Below, in pieces: positions 15,644-25,304 of a DNA stretch of 64,000 bases. The stretch spans positions 1 through 64,000 of the forward strand of contig JANQSO010000006.1 in NCBI GenBank assembly GCA_028284005.1, written 5' to 3'. The notes under the pieces are model-generated. The model saw only the letters and a list, made by a program, of their open reading frames with translations. It had not been told where the DNA came from and searched no databases. Made by a program: the position numbers and the translations under genes. The number at the start of each line of letters is the position of its first letter. Positions within the stretch are counted from its first letter, which is position 1. The stretch is from Flavobacteriaceae bacterium (GTDB lineage Bacteria; Bacteroidota; Bacteroidia; Flavobacteriales; Flavobacteriaceae).

Positions 15644-17743
15644 ATGAAAATATATGACGATAAACACATCAAAAATGTAGTCTTTGTTGGAGCTCATAAT
15701 AGCGGCAAGACTACTCTCGCCGAAACAATGCTTTTTGAAGCAGGATTAATCAACAGACGTGGAACGGTAGAAGCCAGGAATACGGTTTCCGATTATCACG
15801 AAATTGAGCATGAAAGGGGTAATTCTGTATTTGCTACACCACTTCATACCGAATGGCGTAATTATAAAATAAATATCATTGACACACCCGGATTAGATGA
15901 TTTTATAGGTGAGATCATTTCTTCAATTCGAGTTGCGGATACTATTGTAACTGTTCTCAATGGACAACATGGAGTAGAGGTCGGTACCGAAATTATTTGG
16001 GATTACATAGACAAATACCATAAACCCACTCTTTTTGTGGTCAATCAAATTGATCATCCCAATGCTAAATTTGAAGAAAGTTTTAAAGGCATTAAAACTT
16101 TAGTTGGGAATAATGCGGTTAAAATACAATATCCATTAGTAGTAGACGGTGCACAGTGTATTATTGATGTTTTGAAGATGAAAATGTATAAATTCCCCCC
16201 GGAAGGAGGGAAGCCTGAAAAGTTTGAAATTCCAGAAGATCAATTGGTAATGGCTACCAACTTGCAGAATGAATTAATTGAAAAGGCTGCTGAGAATGAT
16301 GAAGAGTTGATGGAATTATTCTTTGACAAAGGAACCCTGAACGAAGATGAGATGCGTAAAGGAATAAAAGCAGGAATGTTAAACCATGAACTGTTTCCTG
16401 TTTTTTGCATGTCGGCTTTAAACGATATGGGTAGCGGCAGGTTAATGGGATTCATTGACAATGTCGCACCGGCTGCGGCAGATCTGAAACCTGAACAGAG
16501 TGTTGAAGGAAATGATATAATCCGTAAAAAGGAAGCTCCCACTACCTTATTTGTGTTTAAAACTGTGTACCAGCCTAATTTGGGGCAAATCACTTTTTTC
16601 AAAGTAAAATCAGGAGAAATTAATTTGAACGATAAGTTGGTGAATTCCAGAAACGGTGAGACAGAAATTCTTAACCAACTATTTATTATGGATGGAAAAG
16701 AACGAAATCCTGTTTCGAAATTAACCGTCGGAGACATTGGAGCAACATTAAAATTGAAATATACCGAGACCAATGACACTCTAACAAAAGCAGGAAACAA
16801 GGTTACCATAAAACCTATTCAGTATCCGCAGCCAAGAATACGCAAATCTATTTTAGCTGCAAATACCAAGGACGAAGAGAAATTAAGTGATGCACTTAAA
16901 AAGATACACAGTCAGGACCCTACGGTAATTGTTTCTTTTTCTAAGGAAGCCCGGCAATTGATCATTGAATGTCAGGGTGAACTACATTTAGCAACAATAG
17001 ATTGGATCTTAAAGAACATATATGGCGTTGAAGCAAAATTTGAAAAGCCAAAAATTTCGTTCAGAGAAACTATTCAACGTTCTTCCAGTGCTAATTACAG
17101 GCATAAAAAGCAATCCGGAGGCTCGGGGCAATTTGCACAGGTACATATGAAAATTGAACCCTGGCATGAGGGTATGAGTGAGCCGGAAGGGTTTAATATT
17201 AGAGGAAAAGAAGAAGTAGACCTTACCTGGGGTGGAAAATTGGTTTTCTATAACTGTATTGTAGGCGGTGTCATAGACCAACGCTATTTGCCTTCCGTCA
17301 TGAAAGGCGTCCTGGAAGTTATGGAAGAAGGGCCGCTTACCGGTTCTTATATAAGAGATGTGAGGGTTATGGTGTATGATGGTAAAATGCACTCGGTAGA
17401 TTCTAATGATATTTCTTTTAAAATTGCCGGGGCACATGCTTTCAAAGAAGCTTTCTTAAATGCGAATCCGAAGTTATTGGAGCCTACACTGGAACTAACC
17501 GTTAAAGTCCCTGAAGAAATGGTAGGAAACGTAATGACAGACCTGCAATCACGAAGGTCTTTGATACAAGGTATAGATAGTAATAATAACTATCAGATAC
17601 TGAAGTGCATAACTCCCGAAGCAGAATTATATGGTTATTCCACAAACCTGAGGTCTTTAACTCAGGGGCGTGCTACTTTTAACTCAACTTTTTCATCTTA
17701 TCAGCCTGTACCCACGAATGTTCAGAAAGAATTGATCAAGTAA
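15644..17743 (+). CDS. EF-G paralogue with altered GTPase motifs
   Basis: The 699-residue protein has full EF-G-like length, with the GTPase domain (about 8-270) followed by domains II-V. The P-loop is GAHNSGKTT (16-24) rather than AHIDAGKTT. G3 is DTPGLDDF (80-87), so the catalytic histidine of DTPGH is leucine. G4 is NQID (134-137) instead of NKxD. These changes suggest slow or no GTP hydrolysis. It belongs to the divergent EF-G2-like group, whose role (recycling, stress or none known) is unsettled. The canonical fusA is presumably elsewhere. Confidence 0.82.
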   Translation: MKIYDDKHIKNVVFVGAHNSGKTTLAETMLFEAGLINRRGTVEARNTVSDYHEIEHERGNSVFATPLHTEWRNYKINIIDTPGLDDFIGEIISSIRVADTIVTVLNGQHGVEVGTEIIWDYIDKYHKPTLFVVNQIDHPNAKFEESFKGIKTLVGNNAVKIQYPLVVDGAQCIIDVLKMKMYKFPPEGGKPEKFEIPEDQLVMATNLQNELIEKAAENDEELMELFFDKGTLNEDEMRKGIKAGMLNHELFPVFCMSALNDMGSGRLMGFIDNVAPAAADLKPEQSVEGNDIIRKKEAPTTLFVFKTVYQPNLGQITFFKVKSGEINLNDKLVNSRNGETEILNQLFIMDGKERNPVSKLTVGDIGATLKLKYTETNDTLTKAGNKVTIKPIQYPQPRIRKSILAANTKDEEKLSDALKKIHSQDPTVIVSFSKEARQLIIECQGELHLATIDWILKNIYGVEAKFEKPKISFRETIQRSSSANYRHKKQSGGSGQFAQVHMKIEPWHEGMSEPEGFNIRGKEEVDLTWGGKLVFYNCIVGGVIDQRYLPSVMKGVLEVMEEGPLTGSYIRDVRVMVYDGKMHSVDSNDISFKIAGAHAFKEAFLNANPKLLEPTLELTVKVPEEMVGNVMTDLQSRRSLIQGIDSNNNYQILKCITPEAELYGYSTNLRSLTQGRATFNSTFSSYQPVPTNVQKELIK

Positions 17744-17870
17744 TTGATAGTATTAAAATTCAGTAGTACAAAGCCATTTTACCATAATTGATCGATAATG
17801 CTTCTATGGATAGAAGTGTAACATTATTAAGAAAGTTACATCTTATTATAGAACCATTCAATCAATCAAA

Positions 17871-19526
17871 ATGAAACATTTAATAATTATTCTCCTATGC
17901 AGTTTTGTGTTGCAAGGAACAGCACAATCAAAGATAACTGCCAAACAATGGCAGGAAGACCTAAAGTTTCTTCAGCATACAATACATTCAGATTATTCTT
18001 TTCTTTTTAAAAAAACAACGGCAAAAGAATTTGATAAAGCCGTTGATGAACTATATAACAGTATTCCTAATTTACAAGAGCATGAGATAATTGTTGGATT
18101 TGCCCGCATCATTTCCTCATTTAAATATGGGCATACAGTACTTGGTTTTAGAGATATGTCTGAGACATTTCATCAACTGCCTGTGAACTTATACCATTTT
18201 AATGACGGCGTATATGTTCAGGGAGTCCATAAAGATTATGAGCAGGCACTTGGAGCAAAAGTTATTGCAGTGGCAGATATGCCTATTGAAGAGGTTCTTA
18301 AAGCTATTTATCCAGTGGTACCTTCAGAGAATGACCAATTTTTTAAGGCGTATGGTTTTCGTTACCTTATCAGTCCGGAGGTTTTACATGCACAAAAAGT
18401 GATCAAGGAATTATCAGATACAGTCGAATTCACATTAGAAAAGGATGGTAAGATTTTTAATACCAAATTTAGGACTTTAACAGATGGTCGGAAACTTCCG
18501 CTGGTATATGGATTTGTACAACAAGATGATGATTGGCTTGATGCCCGTTCTCAGGATGAAACTCCATTATATTTAAAAAATCTGGACAAGATATATTATT
18601 ATGAATACCTCCCATCTAAGAAAACAGTATACGTTAGGCAGAGCCAAATACAGGATGATCCTAATGAAAAGATCCCGGAATTTTATACTCGGGTTTTCGA
18701 TTTTATAGAGAAAAATGATGTTGAGCGGTTGGTTTTGGATGTAAGACTTAACGGGGGAGGTAATAATTATAAAAATAAAGCTATAATTACACGCATCATT
18801 GAATCTAAAAAAATAAATACAACGGGAAACCTTTATGTAATTATTGGCCGTCGTACATTTTCTGCATGTCAAAATCTTGTAAATGAATTAGATAATTATA
18901 CAAATGCTATTTTTTTAGGAGAGCCGACTGGTGAGAATATAAACTTTTACGGAGACAACCGCCGTGTGGATTTACCTAATAGCAAAATTCCTATGTACTT
19001 ATCTTTTGCATGGTGGCAGGACAAGCCCCAATGGGAAAATGGGCCATGGACTGCACCACATATCGCTATTGATATGAGTTTTGAAGATTATAAAACTAAT
19101 AAGGATCCGGTCCTTGATGCATCTCTGTCTTTTTCAGATACCGAATATATTCTGGACCCAATGCAATATATGACAAACCTATACTTTGCGGGTGAAATGG
19201 AAAAGCTTGAAAAGGAAACCTTTAGAATGGTGAACGATCCAATGTATCGTTTTTTTGATTTTGAAAGTGAATTAAATCGAGCAGGTTATAATATGATAGG
19301 TAGAGGGCAACATCAAGAGGCTATTGCTGTGTTTACTTTTGTAACAAAACTATTTCCGAATTCTGCAAATGCTTGGGATAGCCTTGCAGAAGGATACTTG
19401 AAAGCAGGTCAACATGAGAAAGCTGTAGAGTATTACAATAAAGCTCTTTCCATGGATCCGAAGGGTGCAACCGGAAGAAACGCACGTAAGATGCTTAAAA
19501 TTATAGCTGAAGGAGGACACAATTAA
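17871..19526 (+). CDS. S41-family-like exported peptidase with C-terminal TPRs
   Basis: The 551-residue protein has a signal peptide (residues 1-19) and an S41/tail-specific-protease-like core: VLDVRLNGGGNN, then GRRTFSACQN whose serine is the likely nucleophile, and FLGEPTGENINFYG. About 80 C-terminal residues form two TPR-type repeats (HQEAIAVFTFVTKLFPNSAN; HEKAVEYYNKALSMDP). Such proteins are exported by flavobacteria; substrates are unknown. The PDZ region typical of CtpA is not evident. Confidence 0.78.
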   Translation: MKHLIIILLCSFVLQGTAQSKITAKQWQEDLKFLQHTIHSDYSFLFKKTTAKEFDKAVDELYNSIPNLQEHEIIVGFARIISSFKYGHTVLGFRDMSETFHQLPVNLYHFNDGVYVQGVHKDYEQALGAKVIAVADMPIEEVLKAIYPVVPSENDQFFKAYGFRYLISPEVLHAQKVIKELSDTVEFTLEKDGKIFNTKFRTLTDGRKLPLVYGFVQQDDDWLDARSQDETPLYLKNLDKIYYYEYLPSKKTVYVRQSQIQDDPNEKIPEFYTRVFDFIEKNDVERLVLDVRLNGGGNNYKNKAIITRIIESKKINTTGNLYVIIGRRTFSACQNLVNELDNYTNAIFLGEPTGENINFYGDNRRVDLPNSKIPMYLSFAWWQDKPQWENGPWTAPHIAIDMSFEDYKTNKDPVLDASLSFSDTEYILDPMQYMTNLYFAGEMEKLEKETFRMVNDPMYRFFDFESELNRAGYNMIGRGQHQEAIAVFTFVTKLFPNSANAWDSLAEGYLKAGQHEKAVEYYNKALSMDPKGATGRNARKMLKIIAEGGHN

Positions 19527-19671
19527 TTATTGAACGATTATTACAAATTGACACTTTTTAGTTGAATTTTATGTTAAAGAAAACTTTATTGTTTTTGTAA
19601 TATATATTTCTTTATGTATTTACGTAACAAATTCAATTTTTTTGCGTCTTGTATGCAAAATAAATATTGAT

Positions 19672-21546
19672 ATGAAAAAAATATTTGCCATTATTGGCCT
19701 GGCCACAGTATTTGTGGCTTGTGGTCCTTCTTCTAAAACCTCAAATGATTTAGCTACCCAAAACCCAATTAAAACAACATTAGACCTTACAAAAGTTGTA
19801 GACGATAAAGTGCCTGTAACCATTGATCCCGGGCGGTTTACTCAAGAAACCGTAACATATAGGCTCCCTAAAGTAGTGCAGGGAACCTATGCGGTTAGTG
19901 ACTTTGGACATTTTGTTGATGATTTCAAAGCTTTCGACTATGAAGGAAATGAATTAGCCGCTGTAAAGGATGATACAAATACCTGGACAATTGCCAATGC
20001 TACAAAATTAGACAGGATCGCCTATTTTGTCAATGATACGTATGATGTGGAAGGTGAAGGAAAATCTCCTTTTTCACCCTCAGGGACAAATATAGAACCG
20101 GACAATTATGTGTTGAACCTTCATGGTTTCATAGGATACTTTGATTCTTTAAAAGCAAATCAATATAGCCTGGATGTAACTGCACCGGTAGATTTTGTAC
20201 GATCTTCCGCAATTCAGAATACAGGAGAAAAATTAAGTGAGGACGGAAAGTATAGAACTACCAGTTATTTTGCTCCCAGGTATTTTGATATTACAGATAA
20301 TCCCATGATGTATGGAAACCTGGATGTTGAAGAGTTTATGGTAGGAGATATTAAAATTGTCTTAAGTGTGTTTTCTCCAAATAAGACCTATACGGCAGCC
20401 GGGTTGAAAGAAACCATGTTCAATATGATGAAAGCCCAAAAGAAGTATTTGGGAGATATCAACAGTACACCACGTTACGATATCTATTTATACTTATCTA
20501 AAGGGGAGGAAGATTCTCCTGCCGGATTTGGTGCATTAGAGCACCATACCTCTACTGTGGTGGTCCTGCCGGAGTCTATGCAGGCTGAAGCCCTGGAACA
20601 AACTATGATCGATGTGGTTTCGCATGAGTTCTTTCATATTGTAACACCATTGTCGGTGCACTCGGAAGATGTACATTATTTTGATTACAACGCGCCTACT
20701 TTTTCGAAACATTTATGGATGTATGAAGGTGTCACCGAATATTTCGCGCAACACTTCCAGGTTTATGAAGGTTTGAGGACCGAAGAAGAATTCTATGAAA
20801 CCATATTGGGTAAAATTAGTACTTCACTTGGTTTGGATGACACGATGAGCTTTACAACCATGAGTGAAAACATATTGGAAGAACCTTATGCGTCAAATTA
20901 CTACAATGTATACCAGAAAGGAGCTCTCATAGGCATGTGTATCGATATTTTGATGAGAGAGGCAAGCAATGGTAACAGAAGCATGTTATCGTTAATGAAA
21001 GAATTATCACTAAAATACGGAAAGAACAAACCGTTTACAGACGATACCATTATTGAAGAAATTTCTGCAATGACCTATCCCAGTGTTGCTGAATTTTTTG
21101 AGACACACGTAATAGGCACAACTCCTATCGATTATAGCAAGTTCTTTGATAAAGTAGGACTGCAGGAAGCAGAAGCAAAAGTTAAGAGTAATTTTATACT
21201 GCAAGGCAATACACCTATAGTAAGTGGAGATCCTGAGAAAGGTTTGTTTTTTACGGAACTTGTAGAAGGTAACAGTTTTTGGGCCGGACTTGGAGTAAAG
21301 GCTAATGATGTTATAAAACAGGTGAACGGTACAGATGTTAGCCTGCAAAATGCGAATTCAGTCTTTCAAAAGGTCTATAGCTGGGAATTAGGAAAAGACA
21401 TTGAAGTGAAACTGGATAGGGACGGAGAGGAAATTATTGTAAAAGCAAAGACTACGCAGCCTTATATTAAAGGTAAAAAGCTGGTTGAAAACTCCAATGC
21501 CACCAAAGAACAGATTAATTTACGAAAAGCCTGGTTAAAAGGATAG
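19672..21546 (+). CDS. M61-family aminopeptidase, lipoprotein
   Basis: The start at 19672 was chosen because it yields a lipoprotein signal with the lipid-attachment cysteine at residue 17; an ATG 30 nt upstream adds an unlikely charged extension. The 624-residue protein has the zinc site HEFFH (318-322) with the third ligand in YEGVTEYF (E352), and a C-terminal PDZ domain (about 530-600). M61 enzymes are glycyl or broad aminopeptidases. It should sit in the periplasm or on the outer membrane. A strong terminator follows. Confidence 0.9.
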   Translation: MKKIFAIIGLATVFVACGPSSKTSNDLATQNPIKTTLDLTKVVDDKVPVTIDPGRFTQETVTYRLPKVVQGTYAVSDFGHFVDDFKAFDYEGNELAAVKDDTNTWTIANATKLDRIAYFVNDTYDVEGEGKSPFSPSGTNIEPDNYVLNLHGFIGYFDSLKANQYSLDVTAPVDFVRSSAIQNTGEKLSEDGKYRTTSYFAPRYFDITDNPMMYGNLDVEEFMVGDIKIVLSVFSPNKTYTAAGLKETMFNMMKAQKKYLGDINSTPRYDIYLYLSKGEEDSPAGFGALEHHTSTVVVLPESMQAEALEQTMIDVVSHEFFHIVTPLSVHSEDVHYFDYNAPTFSKHLWMYEGVTEYFAQHFQVYEGLRTEEEFYETILGKISTSLGLDDTMSFTTMSENILEEPYASNYYNVYQKGALIGMCIDILMREASNGNRSMLSLMKELSLKYGKNKPFTDDTIIEEISAMTYPSVAEFFETHVIGTTPIDYSKFFDKVGLQEAEAKVKSNFILQGNTPIVSGDPEKGLFFTELVEGNSFWAGLGVKANDVIKQVNGTDVSLQNANSVFQKVYSWELGKDIEVKLDRDGEEIIVKAKTTQPYIKGKKLVENSNATKEQINLRKAWLKG

Positions 21547-21579
21547 TTTAGAATATTTATCTAAGTGTTAGATTAGTGT

Positions 21580-21622
21580 AGCACGTGAAACTTTAAATAA
21601 TAAAGTTCACGTGCTTTTTTTA
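21580..21622 (+). terminator. Rho-independent terminator after the M61 gene
   Basis: The stem GCACGTGAA(A)CTTTA / TAAAGTTCACGTGC, with a 5-base loop and one bulge, is followed by a run of T residues. It also lies just past the stop of the convergent gene at 21642. Confidence 0.85.
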
Positions 21623-21641
21623 TTTTTTAAGTTGTGACATA

Positions 21642-22907
21642 TTAATTGTTACCAAACCCTTCATCCATATACACAGTATTGTTGGAAGGCCCTGTTATCT
21701 TTAAATGACCTACTTCGCCTGCTCCCAAAAATCGGTAACGGAAACCTACCAGGTCGCCAACAGATTTTTGATAATTGCCTCTGTACACTTCAGTGTTATC
21801 AACTAATACTGTGACCTGTTTTTGTTTCACGTCTATTTCTATGTTTCTGGGGTCGGAAAAGTCGACACCAAACATGGACAGGTCATGCTCTTTACCTCTT
21901 ACATAGGTATCGTTAAGCATTAAATTGATATCTGAAACACAGCCGGGAATTGAAAAAGGGATCACCATAGCTCCCTGGGTTCCTAATACCACAATGCGTA
22001 CTGCCTGACAAACGGCCCATTTTTCAGCATAGGTATTTTTGACCGATGTGCTTAAAGAAAAGTTATCTGCGGAAATAGTTCCGAAATCTTTTACAAAATG
22101 AAATGAAGACACTATGGGTTTTTCATTTGAAGCTATCTCATTCAGGGCGGTATTAGGAAAGGACAGCTTGTTATTTATTACTTCCTGTTCAGAAAAATAT
22201 TTGGGTACAGGGTCATAGTCGATCGTTCCTACCCAGCCATTAGACTTGATGAACAGGTCGTGTTCTTTAATGATTTTCCCTTCGACCAGAAGTTTGGCCC
22301 TAAAATAGCCCGGAAAGTAGTAAATACCTGTTGCCTGCTGCTGAGCAGTACTTATCTTAACCGTCTTTGTCACATCCCAGAACTGTTGGATATAGATACT
22401 GTCCGATTCAATATTTTTCAGGTCAAAATCAAATACTACCGAATTAGGCAAACCCTCTGTGACCGGCCGGCTGCTAAATTCAATTCTAGAAAGGTCCTCT
22501 TCAGCAATCACATTTCCCGAACCCACCATAGAATAGAAAGAAATAAAGACAACGGTCATGATAGCTGCAGATGTTATGATAACACCAAAATTTGAAGCTA
22601 CTTTGTGATGGATCCAGGAAGGTTTTTTCGCTTCAGCCTCATTCTTAAAATCCCGCCAATTAGCATAACCCGCAAATTGTGACAATGTATTTAAGGTACT
22701 AATACTGGGAGCACTTGTATAGTTTACTTTTCCCCAGACACGCTTTAAAGTTGTCGGGCTTAGCAGGACCTGGGTATTTTGTTGAATGGTATCGCTTAAT
22801 TCAATAAATACATCATTGTGCCATTGGGCAGAAGTGCCCCAACCCAACTTCTCTTCAATCTGGAGCAGGCATTTTTGTACCAATTTATGTTCCGGGTATG
22901 TATTCAT
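21642..22907 (-). CDS. Membrane protein with N-terminal regulator-like module
   Basis: ATG at 22907 was preferred to an upstream TTG at 22919 (421 residues). Residues 1-100 contain the 'LSPTTLKRVWGKVNY...SISTLNTLSQFAGYANWRDF' pattern found at the cytoplasmic end of many Bacteroidota membrane proteins. One transmembrane helix follows (about 107-128), then a large extracytoplasmic beta-rich region ending in a LamG-like strand set (VGFRYRFLGAGEVGHLKI). The design suggests a one-component sensor or anchor. It is divergent from the secreted-protein gene at 23021. Confidence 0.6.
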   Translation of the reverse strand: MNTYPEHKLVQKCLLQIEEKLGWGTSAQWHNDVFIELSDTIQQNTQVLLSPTTLKRVWGKVNYTSAPSISTLNTLSQFAGYANWRDFKNEAEAKKPSWIHHKVASNFGVIITSAAIMTVVFISFYSMVGSGNVIAEEDLSRIEFSSRPVTEGLPNSVVFDFDLKNIESDSIYIQQFWDVTKTVKISTAQQQATGIYYFPGYFRAKLLVEGKIIKEHDLFIKSNGWVGTIDYDPVPKYFSEQEVINNKLSFPNTALNEIASNEKPIVSSFHFVKDFGTISADNFSLSTSVKNTYAEKWAVCQAVRIVVLGTQGAMVIPFSIPGCVSDINLMLNDTYVRGKEHDLSMFGVDFSDPRNIEIDVKQKQVTVLVDNTEVYRGNYQKSVGDLVGFRYRFLGAGEVGHLKITGPSNNTVYMDEGFGNN

Positions 22908-23020
22908 CCTATAAACCAAAATTCCTTAAAATATCTGACTTGTACAACATTGAATCGTTTTGCACCAACTTGTTTTAGGTATCTGGGCCCAATATATGAG
23001 CTTTATAAAAAAACAAGATC

Positions 23021-24139
23021 ATGGTAAAACAAAAACCCACACTAGTTACATTCTTATTGATTGTATTGTTGATGCCTTTAACAGGCCTTTCTCAAAAAAG
23101 TATAATCCCTCTTGATACCTTACACTGGAATATTAATGCCAGGGCCTATGTTCTGGAGAAGCATAAGGGTAAAGATGCTATTTACCTGCAAAGAGGAAGT
23201 ATGACATTAAAAGACACAAAATTTCTCAATGGTACTATTGAGTATGATATATTTCTAAAAAAAGAACAGGCTTTTCCCGGAGTTTTATTTAGAATTGTGG
23301 AAAATGACGCCGAACAGTTTTATATACGTCCTCACCTTCCTGGAAAACCGGATGCAAACCAAGTGGCTCCTTCGACCCGGAGAATAACTCCCTGGCAATT
23401 ATATTTTGGCCCAAAATATTCATTTGCACATGAATACAAATACGATGACTGGACCCATGTAAAAATAGTTGTAAATGACAATAGAGCTCAGGTTTACCTT
23501 GATCATGCTGAAATGCCTAATCTATCCTGGAAACTTTTTCATCCTATAAGAGAAGGGAATCTTCTTTTTACAGGAGGAAATAATTCCGGAATGCACCTGG
23601 CCAATATCGTAGTTGACAAAAATGCAAGTGAGATCATTGATTTTAATCCAATAGAAAGGGAACCCATTGAAGGCCTTATACCAGAATGGGAGATCTCCGA
23701 TATGTTTGAAGTAAAACTTCTGGAAGACCCTGCTAAGATAGGTTCGGTTATTGCTGCCAGAAAATGGGGTAGAAAAATTCAGGTGGAAGAGGGGACTGCC
23801 GCCAATATCTCGAGAGTGCAATTTCTGTTCGATGGAACTCCGGGCGAAACCGTTTTTGCAAAGATCACTATAGATTCTGACAAGGACCAGGTCAAGCTTT
23901 TTCAATTTGGATACAGCGACGATATAATTGCCATTCTCAACGGAAAACCTATCTATAAAGGTACTAATAGATACCGTAGCCGTGATTATCGCTATTTGGG
24001 AACCATTGGGCTATTTGATGCTATTTACTTAAACCTGAAGAAAGGGGATAATACACTCCTAATGGCTGTTTCCGAAGCATTTGGTGGCTGGCTGATCACA
24101 GGAAAATTTGAAGACACCAACGGGATCAAAGTCAAATAA
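23021..24139 (+). CDS. Secreted protein with LamG/DUF1080-like jelly roll
   Basis: The 372-residue product has a signal peptide (about 1-24) and then a concanavalin-like region (residues 30-205, for example GTIEYDIFLKKEQAFPGVLF, WTHVKIVVNDNRAQVYLD). This resembles LamG or 3-keto-disaccharide-hydrolase-type folds. The C-terminal third is a second beta domain. No catalytic residues can be assigned. It is divergent from the membrane protein at 21642, with 113 bp between starts. Confidence 0.65.
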   Translation: MVKQKPTLVTFLLIVLLMPLTGLSQKSIIPLDTLHWNINARAYVLEKHKGKDAIYLQRGSMTLKDTKFLNGTIEYDIFLKKEQAFPGVLFRIVENDAEQFYIRPHLPGKPDANQVAPSTRRITPWQLYFGPKYSFAHEYKYDDWTHVKIVVNDNRAQVYLDHAEMPNLSWKLFHPIREGNLLFTGGNNSGMHLANIVVDKNASEIIDFNPIEREPIEGLIPEWEISDMFEVKLLEDPAKIGSVIAARKWGRKIQVEEGTAANISRVQFLFDGTPGETVFAKITIDSDKDQVKLFQFGYSDDIIAILNGKPIYKGTNRYRSRDYRYLGTIGLFDAIYLNLKKGDNTLLMAVSEAFGGWLITGKFEDTNGIKVK

Positions 24140-24157
24140 ACCCTTAACTAACAGATC

Positions 24158-24189
24158 AACCTGCCCTGAATGAAACAAAAGGGCAGGTT
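24158..24189 (+). terminator. Stem-loop between LamG-like gene and marR
   Basis: A perfect 9-bp stem AACCTGCCC / GGGCAGGTT with a 14-base loop begins 19 nt after the stop. It is followed by A-rich rather than T-rich sequence, so termination efficiency is uncertain. Confidence 0.45.
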
Positions 24190-24231
24190 AAAAAATAAAA
24201 ATGGCATATTGTATTTTAAAAAATTTAATCA

Positions 24232-24262
24232 TATATTTGTACCTACAAATAATGTACATGTT
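24232..24262 (+). promoter_or_regulatory. marR promoter and putative MarR operator
   Basis: An exact -7 element TATATTTG (24232-24239) overlaps a perfect palindrome TTTGTACCTACAAA (24236-24249). From 24238 the 31 bp running into the coding start are repeated with one mismatch at 25280-25310, ahead of the DUF481 gene. This fits one regulator binding both promoters, probably the MarR protein itself. Confidence 0.6.
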
Positions 24263-24682
24263 ATGAATGAATATTATAGCGCAGTATATGAGATCATAAG
24301 AACAGGGCATTGGATAACAGATTCAGTGTCCAGGGAACTTAAGGAATTTGATATTTATGAACCTCAATACAATGTCTTGCGAATACTTCGCGGTGCTAAG
24401 GGAAAGCCAATTTCAGTGAATACCATATTGGAGAGTATGGTCCAGCGGTCCAGCAATGTAACCCGTATAGTAGATAAGTTGGCAGCTAAGGGACTTGTGG
24501 AAAGAACATTATGTCCCGAGGACAGGCGGAAAATGGACATTATTATTACCAAAAATGGCCTGGAACTTTTAAAAAAACTAGATAAGAAAGTGGAAGAACT
24601 TCACAAACCCATGATGAACAATCTTAGCTCGGAAGAAGCAAATACGTTAAAACAATTAATACGAAAATTAAGAGGATACTAA
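24263..24682 (+). CDS. MarR-family transcriptional regulator
   Basis: The start at 24263 (139 residues) fits the promoter at 24232-24239; a longer frame beginning 93 nt earlier would run through that promoter and a stem-loop. The winged helix is clear: PISVNTILESMVQRSSNVTRIVDKLAAKGLVERTLCPEDRRKMDIIITKNG, with the wing at DRRKMD. MarR proteins commonly repress nearby detoxification genes and are released by phenolic or oxidising ligands. The FMN reductase gene follows after 1 nt. Confidence 0.88.
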   Translation: MNEYYSAVYEIIRTGHWITDSVSRELKEFDIYEPQYNVLRILRGAKGKPISVNTILESMVQRSSNVTRIVDKLAAKGLVERTLCPEDRRKMDIIITKNGLELLKKLDKKVEELHKPMMNNLSSEEANTLKQLIRKLRGY

Positions 24683-24683
24683 A

Positions 24684-25214
24684 ATGAAAAAAATTATAGC
24701 ATTAGGAGGAAGTAACAGCAAGAATTCCATTAATAAAACACTGGCTGTATATGTAGCTAACAAAGTTGCAAATTCGGAAACCATAGTAGTGGACCTGAAT
24801 GATTTCAATTTACCGTTATACAGTATTGACCTGGAAACATCTAAAGGGATCCCGGAAGAAGCAATAAGGCTTGATAACTTGATAAATACAGCAGACGGAG
24901 TGGTAATCTCACTGGCAGAGCATAACGGCTCGTATTCGGTGGCATTTAAAAACGCCTACGACTGGATGTCGAGAATAGATAAGAATGTATGGAAAGATAA
25001 ACCTATGCTGTTAATGGCAACGTCTCCAGGTGGAAGGGGAGGAGCAAGTGTTCTACAGGCAGCTAACGCTTCTTTTCCACGTTTAGGCGCAAAGATTGTT
25101 GCAGATTTTTCTTTGCCGTCCTTCTACGACAATTTTTCAAATGATGGATTGACAAACGAAGCATTAAGCAATGACCTAAAACAAAAAATTGACCTGTTAC
25201 AGGAAGCCTTATGA
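24684..25214 (+). CDS. NAD(P)H-dependent FMN reductase (flavodoxin-like quinone/azo reductase)
   Basis: The 176-residue protein has a flavodoxin-like fold with an N-terminal FMN phosphate loop GGSNSKNSINK (8-18), the NGSYSVAFKNAYDWMSR isoalloxazine-binding segment (about 83-99) and SPGGRGG (near 114). Related enzymes (ChrR/AzoR-like) reduce quinones, azo compounds or chromate. It starts 1 nt after marR and is probably induced with it, giving a small electrophile or quinone stress unit. Confidence 0.85.
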   Translation: MKKIIALGGSNSKNSINKTLAVYVANKVANSETIVVDLNDFNLPLYSIDLETSKGIPEEAIRLDNLINTADGVVISLAEHNGSYSVAFKNAYDWMSRIDKNVWKDKPMLLMATSPGGRGGASVLQAANASFPRLGAKIVADFSLPSFYDNFSNDGLTNEALSNDLKQKIDLLQEAL

Positions 25215-25235
25215 ATTAGTAGTTATAAAACCTTT

Positions 25236-25268
25236 AAAAAACCGGTTAACCAATAGCCGGGTTTTTTT
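25236..25268 (+). terminator. Weak terminator after the FMN reductase
   Basis: AACCGG and CCGGGTT arms (one bulge) are followed by seven T residues, 22 nt after the stop. Confidence 0.55.
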
Positions 25269-25279
25269 ACTAAAATACA

Positions 25280-25304
25280 TGTACCTACAAATAATGTATA
25301 TGTT
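25280..25304 (+). promoter_or_regulatory. Second copy of the MarR-operator-like element
   Basis: The sequence TGTACCTACAAATAATGTAT and the following bases up to and including the start codon match the marR upstream region at 24238-24268, with one mismatch over 31 bp. Arms ACATGTAC / GTATATGT also form an imperfect inverted repeat. It probably brings the DUF481 gene under the same control. Confidence 0.55.

Noticed and set aside
16240-16809. 189-codon minus-strand open frame inside the EF-G paralogue
   Set aside because: It lies wholly antisense to a well-supported gene and has no recognisable domain.
15644-17743. EF-G paralogue read as a TetM/TetO tetracycline-resistance protein
   Set aside because: Ribosomal protection proteins keep the AHVDAGKTT and NKID motifs; these are lost here and the sequence looks like EF-G2.
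24170-24262. Longer marR frame starting at 24170
   Set aside because: It would run through a stem-loop and the TATATTTG promoter, with a lysine/asparagine-rich extension not seen in MarR proteins.
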